Numbered from the stretch's first letter, positions 1-9,564 are shown. The stretch is DNA of 64,000 bases from Ochrobactrum sp. Marseille-Q0166 (GCF_014397025.1 NZ_JACJUO010000002.1:919501-983500), one strand, 5' to 3'. Numbers and translations: made by a program. The notes: generated by a model from the sequence alone, not told the origin.

Positions 1-804
1 GAATAATGCCTGTTTCAGAATTGAAGATTCTTCCGCCAGCCAGCATTTCAATGGCAGCGCTGCCGTCCCCTCCACCAGAATTGAGCCCTCCGCGCCCTCC
101 TGCGCCACCTTTTATCGTGCCGCTATTTTCAATCGTTGATTTGGATGAAAGCATGATTCCTGCAGCGCCTTGCCCGCCGGCAGAGCTAAGCGCGGTGCCG
201 CCTCCGTTGCCGCCGATGATTATGCCACCAGCTTCAATGGAAACGTCTGCAGATGAGAATATGCCGACACCCCCGCCTCCGCCAGCTACTAAGCTGCCGG
301 CTGTTCCGTTCCCCCCAAAAACACTGCCTGTTCCTAAAATTATAATTGCTGCGGAACTCTGAATGCCAGCACCACCACCACCGCCGCCGCCAGTAGAGTT
401 GACGTTCGTGATGCCCGTTTCGCCAGTATCGCCGTTGCCGCCATGGATTGAGGTGAATACTTGAGTGGCTGTATCAATTACACTGCCAACTGAACCCGTC
501 GCGCCTTTTCCGCCAATAGACATCGTCCCTGCGACACCGCGGGACCCTCCGGCAGCGCCGTTGCCAGTGGTCGTGTCTGTTGCTCCGCCACCTCCAGTTC
601 CTGCACGAGTTGAAACGCTGGCATTGCCACCATCTTTGCCCATTGCTTCCGTTAATGAACCGTTAATGAACCGTTAATGCCTCCCAGTCCGCCAGCGCCA
701 CCGTCGACGATGCTGGTGCCGTTTCCGCCAGCAGCGCAGACCTGGTCAATTGGTGCCGATAGGCCAATCATAACGGCAAGAGCAAAAGTAGAAACATTCG
801 ACAT
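1..804 (-). CDS. glycine-rich autotransporter-like surface protein, 5' part, out of frame
   Basis: The gene starts at ATG 804-802 and runs off the left edge. The first ~24 residues look like a signal peptide (MSNVSTFALAVMIGL, cleavage near VCAAG). A glycine/alanine/serine-rich repeat region follows with motifs such as GGNGG and GGGGG, typical of passenger domains of bacterial autotransporters and surface adhesins. The starting frame stops 43-50 codons in, at a tandem 11-bp repeat (651-672). After the repeat, a different frame is open continuously from about 643 to base 1 and carries all the Gly-rich sequence. Removing one 11-bp unit restores a single frame. The gene is therefore a phase-OFF variant or a fresh frameshift. 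No beta-barrel domain can be seen because the gene is cut by the window. Confidence 0.7.
651..679. repeat. 11-bp tandem repeat causing the frameshift
   Basis: Two perfect copies of GTTAATGAACC (651-661, 662-672) are followed by a partial third copy (GTTAATG, 673-679). The unit length is not a multiple of three, so each gain or loss shifts the reading frame of the glycine-rich gene. The upstream frame has codons starting at positions divisible by 3, and the downstream open frame is displaced by exactly one 11-bp unit. This is the arrangement expected of slipped-strand mispairing. Confidence 0.85.
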
Positions 805-1315
805 TGCAAAACGCCAGTGGTAGCGAATATTTATGATTCCCTCTTAATGAAAATAAGTATTTTAGTATCTAAAAGTTGCTACATATAAATACATTATGTA
901 ATTATTAATAATAATTTATTTAAAATTTCAAATTTACATTAAATAATAATATATATAGATTATATCGTGTATATTTAATATTAATTAGAAGGCTGGATAT
1001 GGTCATTATGTAAAATTGTTGCCGTAGATTTTTGTGGGTCTTGCGTATTGTTATATTTACCCGGTTCTTCCCTCGGCTGTTTAGCTCGTAAAATAAGCAG
1101 AATTCGATCAGCTTTCGCAAGTTTCCGATCTGTCATAATGGAATGCCTTTCATCAATTTCATAAACTGCGGAGGCTACGACTTTTTATTAAAATGCGGCA
1201 TCTTGTCAGTCGGCCTTGATTGACGTATGCGAAACCCATAATAAACCGCCAAAATAGTATCTTGTTTGTTGGCGCTATGCTTCAGCGCCCTTCACATCAT
1301 AAAGTTGGGATTGCG
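805..1315. other. intergenic, strongly AT-rich, divergent promoter region
   Basis: This stretch lies between the divergent glycine-rich gene and acnB. About 850-980 is almost pure A/T and is the likely promoter area of the surface gene. A 66-codon minus-strand frame at 920-1120 has no ribosome site or recognisable sequence and looks like chance. A possible acnB leader lies around 1140-1315. No RNA gene was recognised. Confidence 0.5.
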
Positions 1316-4105
1316 ATGACCCTTTACCTGGATTACCTGGCTGAAATTAAAAGCAGAGAAACACAAGGGCTCGCTCCGAAGCCGATTGATGACGGGGCTT
1401 TGACTGCAGAAATTACTGCCTTGATCGACGATAGCGCGAGCGAACACCGCGCAGGCGCTTTGAATTTTTTCATCTATAACACATTGCCGGGTACAACCAG
1501 TGCTGCGGGTGTCAAAGCCGCATATTTGAAAAAAATCATTCTCGGTGAAACAGTCGTTCCCGAAATTACACCGGATTTCGCTCTTGAGTTGCTCTCGCAC
1601 ATGAAGGGCGGGCCATCCGTGGAAGTGCTGCTGGATATTGCGCTTGGCGACAATCCTTCGATTGCTGCGAAGGCTGGCGATGTCCTGAAAACGCAGGTTT
1701 TCCTTTATGATGCGGATATGTTTCGCCTCCGGGATGCCTACAAGGCCGGCAATACTGTCGCCAAAGACGTTCTTGAGAGCTATGCCAAAGCAGAGTTCTT
1801 CACCAAACTTCCTGACGTAGACCATGAAATCGAGGTCGTGACCTTCATCGCTGCTGAAGGCGATATTTCAACGGATCTTTTATCGCCTGGCAATCAGGCG
1901 CATTCTCGCTCTGATCGTCAGTTGCATGGTCAATGCATGATCTCCCCGCAAGCACAGCAGGAAATCGTGGCACTGCAAAAGCAGCACCCTGACAAGCGCG
2001 TGATGATGATTGCCGAAAAGGGAACGATGGGTGTTGGCTCGTCGCGTATGTCGGGCGTCAATAACGTCGCTTTGTGGACCGGTAAACAGGCAAGCCCTTA
2101 TGTGCCTTTTGTCAATTTCGCGCCGATTGTTGCGGGTACCAATGGTATTTCACCTATTTTCGCAACCACTGTTGATGTCACGGGTGGGATTGGCATTAAC
2201 CTGAAAAACTGGGTCAAAAAGACGGGTGAAGATGGTAAGCCGATCCTCAACAATGACGGTAATCCTGTTCTTGAGCAGAAATTCTCGGTCGAGACAGGCA
2301 CCATTCTGAAGATCGACTCGAAAAACAAGAAACTGCGCGATGAAAACGGCAATGAACTTGTTGATGTTGCCTCTTCATTTACGCCGCAGAAAATGGAGTT
2401 CATGAAGGCTGGCAGCTCCTATGCTATTGTCTTCGGCAAAAAGCTCCAGACATTCGCGGCGCAGACACTTGGCGTGGAACCAATACAGGTTTTCGCGCCA
2501 AATAAGGAAATCACTGTTGAAGGCCAGGGCTTGACCGCTGTTGAAAAGATTTTCAACCGCAATGCTGTCGGCGTCGCACCGGGCAAAGTCCTGCATGCAG
2601 GTTCTGACGTGCGTGTAAAAGTGAACATTGTCGGATCCCAGGACACAACCGGTCTTATGACTGCGCAGGAACTGGAAGCAATGGCTGCGACGGTGATTTC
2701 ACCGCTGGTCGATGGTGCCTATCAGTCGGGTTGTCATACGGCATCGGTCTGGGACAAGAAGGCTCAGGTCAATATTCCGAAGCTGATGAGCTTCATGAAT
2801 AATTTCGGCGTTATCACGGGCCGCGATCCGAAGGGTGTTTACCACTCTATGACCGACGTGATTCACAAGGTCCTGAATGATATCACCGTGGACGACTGGG
2901 ATATCATCATCGGTGGTGACAGTCACACACGCATGTCGAAAGGCGTCGCTTTTGGTGCAGACTCCGGCACTGTTGCGCTTGCACTTGCAACCGGTGAAGC
3001 CACTATGCCGATCCCTCAGTCGGTAAAAGTGACTTTCAAAGGCACGATGCAGCCTTACATGGATTTCCGCGACGTTGTTCATGCAACGCAGGCACAGATG
3101 CTTAAGCAGCATGGCGACAACGTTTTCCAGGGCCGTATTATCGAAGTTCATCTCGGGACGTTGCTGGCTGATCAGGCCTTCACTTTCACCGACTGGACAG
3201 CAGAAATGAAGGCCAAAGCGTCGATTTGTATTTCCGAAGATGAAACACTGATCGAATCGCTTGAAATTGCCAAGTCGCGCATCCAGATCATGATCGACAA
3301 GGGCATGGATAATGCCGCACAGACCTTGCAGGGTCTGATCAATAAAGCTGATGCTCGCATTTTCGAAATTCGCTCGGGTGAAAAGCCTGCATTGAAGCCG
3401 GACGATAATGCAAAATATGCTGCAGAAGTTGTTGTTGATCTCGATGAAATCAATGAACCGATGATCGCCGATCCAGACGTCAACAATGCTGATGTTTCAC
3501 GCCGTTATACTCACGATACCATTCGTCCGGTTTCCTATTATGGTGGAAATAAAAAGGTCGATCTTGGGTTTGTAGGTTCGTGCATGGTTCACAAGGGCGA
3601 TATTAAAATCGTCGCCCAGATGTTGAAAAACATCGAAAAGAAACAGAGTAAAGTCGAATTCAAGGCGCCGCTTGTTGTTGCGGCACCGACCTACAACATC
3701 ATTGATGAACTGAAGGAAGAGGGCGACTGGGAAATACTCCAGAAATACTCAGGCTTTGAATTTGATGATGCGAAGCCGAAAACAACGAACCGCACGGAAT
3801 ATGAAAATATTCTCTATCTGGAGCGTCCGGGCTGTAACCTGTGCATGGGCAATCAGGAAAAGGCTGCGAAAGGCGATACGGTCCTTGCAACATCAACCCG
3901 TCTTTTCCAGGGACGTGTCGTTGAAGATACGGCTGAGAAGAAGGGGGAATCCCTCCTGGCATCCACGCCGTTGGTCGTTTTATCTGCAATTCTTGGCCGC
4001 ACGCCAAGCATTGAAGAATATCGTTCGGCGGTCGAGGGTATTAACCTGACAAAGTTTGCGCCACCAAAGACGACACCTATCGATTCCTTGTCTGTTCATT
4101 ATTAG
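1316..4105 (+). CDS. acnB: aconitate hydratase B (long form)
   Basis: Aconitase B interconverts citrate and isocitrate in the TCA cycle and usually also has 2-methylisocitrate dehydratase activity. The protein has 929 residues from ATG 1316. The open frame extends 32 codons further upstream, but MTLYLDYLAEIKSRE matches the usual family N-terminus. The order is an N-terminal HEAT-like domain, then the mobile domain, then the catalytic [4Fe-4S] domain. Cluster ligands are visible as C756 (GSCMVHKG) and C840/C843 (PGCNLCMGNQ). At 929 residues it is longer than E. coli AcnB (865) and resembles, from memory, the ~925-residue form of Bacteroidota, so horizontal acquisition is possible. It stands alone, followed by a strong hairpin. 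Confidence 0.95.
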   Translation: MTLYLDYLAEIKSRETQGLAPKPIDDGALTAEITALIDDSASEHRAGALNFFIYNTLPGTTSAAGVKAAYLKKIILGETVVPEITPDFALELLSHMKGGPSVEVLLDIALGDNPSIAAKAGDVLKTQVFLYDADMFRLRDAYKAGNTVAKDVLESYAKAEFFTKLPDVDHEIEVVTFIAAEGDISTDLLSPGNQAHSRSDRQLHGQCMISPQAQQEIVALQKQHPDKRVMMIAEKGTMGVGSSRMSGVNNVALWTGKQASPYVPFVNFAPIVAGTNGISPIFATTVDVTGGIGINLKNWVKKTGEDGKPILNNDGNPVLEQKFSVETGTILKIDSKNKKLRDENGNELVDVASSFTPQKMEFMKAGSSYAIVFGKKLQTFAAQTLGVEPIQVFAPNKEITVEGQGLTAVEKIFNRNAVGVAPGKVLHAGSDVRVKVNIVGSQDTTGLMTAQELEAMAATVISPLVDGAYQSGCHTASVWDKKAQVNIPKLMSFMNNFGVITGRDPKGVYHSMTDVIHKVLNDITVDDWDIIIGGDSHTRMSKGVAFGADSGTVALALATGEATMPIPQSVKVTFKGTMQPYMDFRDVVHATQAQMLKQHGDNVFQGRIIEVHLGTLLADQAFTFTDWTAEMKAKASICISEDETLIESLEIAKSRIQIMIDKGMDNAAQTLQGLINKADARIFEIRSGEKPALKPDDNAKYAAEVVVDLDEINEPMIADPDVNNADVSRRYTHDTIRPVSYYGGNKKVDLGFVGSCMVHKGDIKIVAQMLKNIEKKQSKVEFKAPLVVAAPTYNIIDELKEEGDWEILQKYSGFEFDDAKPKTTNRTEYENILYLERPGCNLCMGNQEKAAKGDTVLATSTRLFQGRVVEDTAEKKGESLLASTPLVVLSAILGRTPSIEEYRSAVEGINLTKFAPPKTTPIDSLSVHY

Positions 4106-4210
4106 AGCGCAGCTAGAAAATCTTGAAATGCCTGCGCGGGGAAATCAGCTCACTGAACTGATCTCTGATCCCGTATGATCAGAAAAAGACGCCGGTTAAA
4201 AGAAAATTTG

Positions 4211-4250
4211 GAGCGCCGGCCTGACCCCGTCAGGTCGGCGCTCTAACGTT
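4211..4250 (+). terminator. hairpin terminator after acnB
   Basis: A 15-bp stem (4211-4225 with 4229-4243, one G-T pair) with a 3-nt loop is followed by TAACGTTTT. It lies 105 nt after the acnB stop and could stop transcription from either side, since the GntR gene converges from the right. The T tract is imperfect. Confidence 0.6.
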
Positions 4251-4382
4251 TTGCGTTGCCCGAAGCTTCTCGCGCGATGAGAGAATGCGGGAGAAGCTTT
4301 GAAGTTAATCACACGATTGAATGCATTTGATGTTCCCGAGATTTTTCGGGAATTAAATTCTTATTATTACTGTTATATCTTT

Positions 4383-5108
4383 TTACTTAAGTATATCAGA
4401 CAAAGGTTTATGCGATTTTTCTGCTTTGTTAAGATTTAATCCATCTAAAAGGTCGAGGATATGGGCTTTCATTAGAAATGAAGCTTCATTGGGCCTGTGT
4501 TTTTCTATAGAGTCGACAAGCGCATTATGGGCATGGCTTTCACATGTTGTTTCTCTGCGTTGCCAATATAGAGCGATAATCAGTGACGAGCGTGGGAGGA
4601 GTTCAGTGACAAAGCCCCGCAAAATTGAATGGCCAGCTATCTCGGCGAGATCAAGATGGAAGCGTGCTGATAGTCTTATTGCATCACTATCACGTCCAGC
4701 ATGAAGCGCTTCATGTTCGTCTTGTAAATGCTTGCGAAGCTTTGCAATGTCACTGGGAGTTGCGACCTTTGCGGCAATAGCCGCAACCTCCGGCTCAATC
4801 AGTGTACGCGCTTCGAAAACTTCCCGAGCTTCGTCGCGCGATGGTTCGGCAACAAAGGCGCCGCGATTGGGTTCAAGTCTGACAAGGCGATCATGGGCGA
4901 GGGCCTGCAAAGCGGAACGTACGACCGCGCGGCTCACCGAATAGATCGTTGCCAGCTCATCCTCCGGAAGTTTGGTTCCTGGAAGCAACTGGTGGCTGAC
5001 AACAGCATCACGCAGGCCCTGATAAACCGGATGCCATCGTGCGCCTCCGTTTCCGGCCTTTGTTTCGCTATTGTCGATTGGTTGATTATCAAGAAAGTGC
5101 ATTTGCAT
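4383..5108 (-). CDS. GntR-family (FadR/FCD type) transcriptional regulator
   Basis: A 241-residue DNA-binding regulator. Residues about 25-92 form the GntR winged helix (HPVYQGLRDAVVSHQLLPGTK, then SVSRAVVRSALQALAHDRLV), with the conserved LPEDELA and RGAFVAEPS segments. Residues about 97-225 form an all-helical FCD ligand-binding domain, with histidines in ARFHLDLAEIAGH that in this family often bind a metal or carboxylate effector. It lies downstream of and in the same direction as the racemase and liv transporter genes (5270-10988), so it is a plausible local regulator of them. The effector cannot be read from sequence. Confidence 0.88.
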   Translation of the reverse strand: MQMHFLDNQPIDNSETKAGNGGARWHPVYQGLRDAVVSHQLLPGTKLPEDELATIYSVSRAVVRSALQALAHDRLVRLEPNRGAFVAEPSRDEAREVFEARTLIEPEVAAIAAKVATPSDIAKLRKHLQDEHEALHAGRDSDAIRLSARFHLDLAEIAGHSILRGFVTELLPRSSLIIALYWQRRETTCESHAHNALVDSIEKHRPNEASFLMKAHILDLLDGLNLNKAEKSHKPLSDILK

Positions 5109-5269
5109 CCGGATAGAAACTGGGCGGAGCGGTTAACGCTTGCGATCAGAGTACTTTTAGAGTTGGCCTAATTACATATCTAAGCCTGTTTATCGTGTGT
5201 CAATAAACGCAGCGATCAGATCCATATAATAAAGCCTAAGATTTGCAGTTTTTTTCGAGGACTGTCCTT

Positions 5270-6001
5270 TCATTTGCCGGGTGAATACGGTTCAAAAACG
5301 CCTTGGAATAACTTGGAAATGGGGGGCACATAGCCTCCGCGCTTGGAGGTTTTGAGGCCGAGTGCCACAAGGCTCTCACAGAGTTTAACAGCGGCTGTCA
5401 CGCCATCGATAACTGGCAAGCCGTGCTCTTCTGACAAAGATGCCGCCAGATCAGCCATTCCTGCGCAGCCGAGAACTATAGCCTCTGCATGATCTTCGTG
5501 GATTGCACGCGCAATTTCTTCAGAAACTCGCTTGCGTGCATCAGAGCCTGGTACTTCAAGCTCCAACACGGCGACATCACTCGCGCGAACACGTACACAA
5601 CGTGTCGCCAAGCCGTAGCGCACAAGATTATGTTCAATTGCCGGAACAGAGCGAGAGAGGGTCGTTACCACACTGAACTTTCCAGAAATTAGGCTCGCTA
5701 TGTGAAACGCTGCCTCGCCAATTCCGATCACTGGCATGGTTTCCGCACAACGAGCCGCATCAAGGCCGGTATCATCGAAGCAGGCTATAATGCAGGCATC
5801 GGCGGTTGCATGTTTCTGTATTTCACCAATCATTCCAGGGATTGCAAAAACCTCATCAAAATAGCCCTCAATGCTGGGGGGGCCATCTTTGGGATTGACG
5901 GCAATAATATTGGTACCGGGCTGCGCAATGCTGCGCGCTGCCTCGCCGATCTTCCTTGTCATAGAAGCAGTCGTATTCGGGTTGACGACAAGTATGTCCA
6001 T
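5270..6001 (-). CDS. Asp/Glu/hydantoin racemase-family protein
   Basis: A 243-residue cofactor-independent racemase-fold protein. The N-terminus MDILVVNPNTTASMT is the hallmark of hydantoin racemases. The two catalytic cysteines of the family are visible in ACFDDTG and LGCAGM. Such enzymes use a pair of cysteines to invert a chiral carbon, here probably of a 5-substituted hydantoin or a related amino-acid derivative. It lies between a GntR regulator and a liv-type transporter on the same strand, suggesting the transporter brings in its substrate or a related compound. No hydantoinase or carbamoylase gene is visible nearby, so the exact substrate is open. Confidence 0.82.
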   Translation of the reverse strand: MDILVVNPNTTASMTRKIGEAARSIAQPGTNIIAVNPKDGPPSIEGYFDEVFAIPGMIGEIQKHATADACIIACFDDTGLDAARCAETMPVIGIGEAAFHIASLISGKFSVVTTLSRSVPAIEHNLVRYGLATRCVRVRASDVAVLELEVPGSDARKRVSEEIARAIHEDHAEAIVLGCAGMADLAASLSEEHGLPVIDGVTAAVKLCESLVALGLKTSKRGGYVPPISKLFQGVFEPYSPGK

Positions 6002-6156
6002 TTCCTCAAACCATCGTTCTTATCATTGTTGATGGCTTGAAGCGCGCTGCGTTTTAGATGGCCTTGTCGCGCTTCAAGTTATTATTTTAAAACGAAAGCC
6101 TTGATTACCGGCTTCCTGAATACCCCAAGCATGCAAAAGGCCTGAAGCAGAATTCA

Positions 6157-6190
6157 AGCAGCTGTGCCTTGCCCCCACGACACAGCTGCT
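6157..6190 (-). terminator. hairpin downstream of livF
   Basis: A perfect 10-bp stem (6157-6166 with 6181-6190, 14-nt loop) lies 15 nt past the livF stop. No U-run follows on the minus strand, so it may protect the 3' end of the message or terminate only weakly. Confidence 0.4.
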
Positions 6191-6204
6191 GACCTGGTCG
6201 GCGA

Positions 6205-6927
6205 CTAGATTTCGCCGCCCAGATAGAGCTTTTTGACGCGTTCATCCGAAATGAGTTCTTCGGAATTTCCAGAAAGTACAATCTTGCCAGTAGTGAGAGC
6301 ATAGGCTCGTTGAGAGATACGAAGCGCCATACGCGAGTTTTGCTCTACAAGTAGAACGCTCACCTTTTCGTCGCGATTGATTGCAACAATGGAACGTGCG
6401 ATGTCCTGCACAAGCTTTGGCGCGACACCCAACGAGGGCTCATCAAGAAGCAGCAATTTGGGCTTGGCCATCAGCGCGCGCCCGATGACAAGCATCTGCT
6501 GTTCGCCGCCACTCATCGTTCCCGCGGCCTGCGAGTAGCGTTCTTTTAGACGAGGAAAGCGCTCCATAACCATTTCGAGTGTGCTGGCAATTTCCGCTTT
6601 GCTTGAACGGGTGAAGGCCCCCATAAGAAGATTATCGCGCACACTCATATACGGAAATACGCGTCGTCCTTCCGGCACCATGGCGATGCCCATTTCGACA
6701 ATCGCGTCCGAGCGTGTGCCGTCAAGTCGGCGGCCCTCGAAATAGATTTCACCCTTGCGCAGCTTGTTTAATCCGGTTATCGCCCGCAAAATCGAGGATT
6801 TTCCCGCGCCGTTTGCACCAATCAACGCGACTGTTTCCCCCTCTTTGACCGTCAGCGAAACGCCTTTAAGGGCATAAACATGATCATAATAGAGTTCGGC
6901 ATCAGTGATTTTCAGAAGCTCTGTCAT
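6205..6927 (-). CDS. livF: branched-chain-type ABC transporter ATP-binding protein LivF
   Basis: A 240-residue cytoplasmic ATPase, the second of the two in a liv-type importer. Walker A is GANGAGKSS near residue 40, the signature is MSGGEQQM and Walker B is LLLLDEPSLGVAP. The AMVPEGRRVFPYMSV segment is characteristic of LivF rather than LivG. It is the last gene of the livK-H-M-G-F run, two nucleotides after livG, so it is very likely co-transcribed. The true substrate may be an amino acid, urea-like or hydantoin-like compound. Confidence 0.92.
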   Translation of the reverse strand: MTELLKITDAELYYDHVYALKGVSLTVKEGETVALIGANGAGKSSILRAITGLNKLRKGEIYFEGRRLDGTRSDAIVEMGIAMVPEGRRVFPYMSVRDNLLMGAFTRSSKAEIASTLEMVMERFPRLKERYSQAAGTMSGGEQQMLVIGRALMAKPKLLLLDEPSLGVAPKLVQDIARSIVAINRDEKVSVLLVEQNSRMALRISQRAYALTTGKIVLSGNSEELISDERVKKLYLGGEI

Positions 6928-6929
6928 GA

Positions 6930-7709
6930 TCAGTATCCAATCGTTTCATCTTCTGCGCCGAGATATGCTTCTATGACTTTCTCATTCTCCTGAATTTCTT
7001 TTGGCGTGCCTTCCGCAATCTTTTGGCCAAAGTTAATCACGACAATTCGGTCCGAAATATTCATGACGGCTGGCATGTCGTGTTCAACGAGAAGAACGGT
7101 AACGCCACGATCACGCACAGCGCGCACCATTTCCACTGCCTTGACGGTTTCATCATGGTTCATGCCTGCAAAAGGTTCATCAAGCAGAAGAATTTTGGGT
7201 TTCGTCGCCAAGCCGATGGCAATGCCGAGTGCTCGCAAGTGACCATGTGGAAGGTTCTGCGCAACTTCATTGCGTTGATGTCCAAGCCCCAGAAAATCAA
7301 GGATTTCATCAGCAGAATGGCCAAATTCTTCCTGATCCTGTCGTGCAAGGCTTGTTCCAATGTAGCAACCGAGGAAACTTGCCTTCGCGCGCAGGTGATG
7401 AGCGACAATAACGTTCTCGCGCACTGTCATACCCTTGAAAATTGTTGTTTCCTGAAACGTGCGCACCACGCCCTTTCTGGCAACAATATGTGGAGCAAGG
7501 CCGGATATGCGTTCTCCACCAAACAGGACTTCTCCGGTCGTGGGAGTGATAAAGGATGCAATCAACTTGAAAAGGGTCGATTTGCCTGCACCATTTGGTC
7601 CAATTACCGAGAGGATTTCCTTTGACTGAACTGAAAATGAAACATCATTGACAGCAACAAGACCACCGAAACGTTTGGTCAAACCTTTGACTTCAAGAAG
7701 CGCACTCAT
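6930..7709 (-). CDS. livG: branched-chain-type ABC transporter ATP-binding protein LivG
   Basis: A 259-residue ATPase. Walker A is GPNGAGKST, Walker B is KILLLDEPFAGMN and the H-loop is LLVEHDM. The C-terminus (GTPKEIQENEKVIEAYLG) is typical of LivG. The reading frame continues 43 codons upstream, but MSALLEVKGLTKRFGG is the family start, and its ATG overlaps the livM stop as ATGA, indicating translational coupling. The usual signature motif is degenerate (LPHGHLRALGIA), as is common in LivG. It pairs with LivF on the LivH-LivM channel. Confidence 0.92.
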   Translation of the reverse strand: MSALLEVKGLTKRFGGLVAVNDVSFSVQSKEILSVIGPNGAGKSTLFKLIASFITPTTGEVLFGGERISGLAPHIVARKGVVRTFQETTIFKGMTVRENVIVAHHLRAKASFLGCYIGTSLARQDQEEFGHSADEILDFLGLGHQRNEVAQNLPHGHLRALGIAIGLATKPKILLLDEPFAGMNHDETVKAVEMVRAVRDRGVTVLLVEHDMPAVMNISDRIVVINFGQKIAEGTPKEIQENEKVIEAYLGAEDETIGY

Positions 7710-8698
7710 GATTTTGTTCCTTTCTTGCCGGACAGTCGAAGGCTGAGCAGTCCATTTGGCAGGAACAGCATCAGAATGATCAACAGGCTCGAAAAGATGA
7801 GGAGCTGAAATTTGCCGGTTTGGAAGAGAAAATCCCAACCGAAATAGAGAACAAAGGTGCCAATGATTGGCCCGAAAACATAGCCAAGGCCGCCAAGGAA
7901 GCAGTTGAGCATGAAGTTGACCGAGTCGGTCACCGTGAAGCTCGAAGGATAGATCGACTGCGAGATGGCCACGAACATAGCGCCGCCAAGCCCGCCCAGG
8001 AAGGAGGAAATGGCATAAGCCAAGACTCTGAGATAGGTAATGTTGACACCGATGGAGGAGGCAAGTTCCTCATTCTGCTGCAATGATTGGCAAAGCCCAC
8101 CAATTCGCGAATGGATCAGGCGATAAAGACCCGCAAAACATAGAACCATCAACACAACCGAAACAAAATAAAAGGCAGCGCGCGGGTTCTGCAGCGTTGC
8201 AAAATCGGGCAGAATGGTAAACCCGAAGATGGATATGCCGCCTGGCATCGGAATGCTGACGATACCCTTTGCACCGTTGGTAATCGGCAGAGCCATTGCG
8301 AGTAGACGGGCAACTTCTGTCAACACAAGTGTAACCATCGCGAAATAGACGCCACGAAGGCGTAAGATCGGAATACCGATGAGAATACTTGCGAAAGCGC
8401 AGAACAGTCCGGCCAAAGGCAGCGTCAACCAGAATGATACGCCATACTTGACCATAAGAATGGCCGAGACATAACCGCCCATCAATGCGTAGGCGCCCTG
8501 ACCGATATTGATCCGGCCTATATAGAATGTGAGCCAGACACCACCGCTGACGATAGATAGCAGGGCGACCGAAGTGAGCGTATAATAGAGGTCGTTACGG
8601 CCTGTGGCTTCAATCAATAGCGGAATAGCTATCAGTACCAGTGCGAGGAAGGCGACGACGCCAAGAATCTTTGTTGTCTTTGTCATAGTCGCCCCCAT
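7706..8698 (-). CDS. livM: branched-chain-type ABC transporter permease LivM
   Basis: A ~330-residue inner-membrane permease with about 8-10 hydrophobic segments and the LivM signature around GRINIGQGAYALMGGY and IPILRLRGVYFAMVTL. The start at 8698 shares a TGATG overlap with the livH stop. An ATG 9 nt upstream and another 12 nt downstream are alternatives. It forms the translocation channel with LivH. The C-terminus (LLSLRLSGKKG) resembles the end of many LivM proteins. Confidence 0.9.
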   Translation of the reverse strand: MGATMTKTTKILGVVAFLALVLIAIPLLIEATGRNDLYYTLTSVALLSIVSGGVWLTFYIGRINIGQGAYALMGGYVSAILMVKYGVSFWLTLPLAGLFCAFASILIGIPILRLRGVYFAMVTLVLTEVARLLAMALPITNGAKGIVSIPMPGGISIFGFTILPDFATLQNPRAAFYFVSVVLMVLCFAGLYRLIHSRIGGLCQSLQQNEELASSIGVNITYLRVLAYAISSFLGGLGGAMFVAISQSIYPSSFTVTDSVNFMLNCFLGGLGYVFGPIIGTFVLYFGWDFLFQTGKFQLLIFSSLLIILMLFLPNGLLSLRLSGKKGTKS

Positions 8699-9564
8699 CA
8701 GCCCCAAGGTTTGCCCATTAGCCCGTTCGGGCGAAGGCTGAGGAAGACCATCAACCCGGCAAATATGACGAGATAAGTAATATCGCCATATGGTCGCAGG
8801 ATTGTCAGGCCTACGGATTCAAGCATGCCGAGGATGAAGCCACCGGCAATCGCACCGCTGACAACGCCCGCACCGCCAATCATCACCATCATGAAGGCCT
8901 TGATGGAAATTGCTCCACCAATGCCGGAGTTGACACCAGTAATGGCAACCAACAAGCCACCGACCAAACCTGCCAGCATTGCCCCCAATGCGAAGCCGAT
9001 CATGGAATAACGGTCGACATTCACGCCCATCAACTGCGCGGCAACGCGATCCTGGGCGAGCGCGCGCATGGCGCGACCGGGTTTCGTAAACTGCATGAAA
9101 AGAACAAAGGACGCGATGAAGATTACTGCGAGCGCACCAATTAACATGCGATCATAAGGCATGATGAGCCAATCGGAAACGTACACACCATTTATGATTT
9201 TGGGTACGCCACGCTGTTTTTCTCCAAACAAAAGCAGAATGATTGCATCGAGAAAGAATGCAACGGCCGCCGCAAGCAGCATCGTACTTTCATCACGTAA
9301 ACTTCGCTTGATAACGGGCCTGAACAAAAGCTTTTCTATCAAAGCTCCGACAATCATCAACGTGACGGCAGAAGCAATCAATGCCACAACAAACGGCAAG
9401 CCAAGCTGGCCATAAACAGTGTAAGTCACAAAGCCGCCGAGCACATACATTTGTCCGTGCGCGAAGTTAAGAACGTTCATCAGTGCGAAGATCAGCGTCA
9501 AACCCAACGCGATCAGTGCATATTGCGCACCGAGATACAGCCCATTGGCTATGATTTGTTCCAT
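8698..9564 (-). CDS. livH: branched-chain-type ABC transporter permease LivH
   Basis: A 288-residue inner-membrane permease. It starts MEQIIANGLYLGAQYALIALG with the LivH motif NVLNFAHGQMYVLGG and has about eight transmembrane segments. A ribosome site (GGGAGT) lies a few bases before the ATG. It is separated from livK by a 224-bp gap holding a hairpin and a dispersed repeat, and is translationally coupled to livM. Confidence 0.92.
   Translation of the reverse strand: MEQIIANGLYLGAQYALIALGLTLIFALMNVLNFAHGQMYVLGGFVTYTVYGQLGLPFVVALIASAVTLMIVGALIEKLLFRPVIKRSLRDESTMLLAAAVAFFLDAIILLLFGEKQRGVPKIINGVYVSDWLIMPYDRMLIGALAVIFIASFVLFMQFTKPGRAMRALAQDRVAAQLMGVNVDRYSMIGFALGAMLAGLVGGLLVAITGVNSGIGGAISIKAFMMVMIGGAGVVSGAIAGGFILGMLESVGLTILRPYGDITYLVIFAGLMVFLSLRPNGLMGKPWG

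Noticed and set aside
6..677. Proline-rich plus-strand frames
   Set aside because: They are the antisense of the glycine-rich gene on the minus strand: Gly codons GGN read as Pro CCN in the complement.
920..1120. 66-codon minus-strand frame
   Set aside because: It lies in near-pure AT sequence with no ribosome site or family features.
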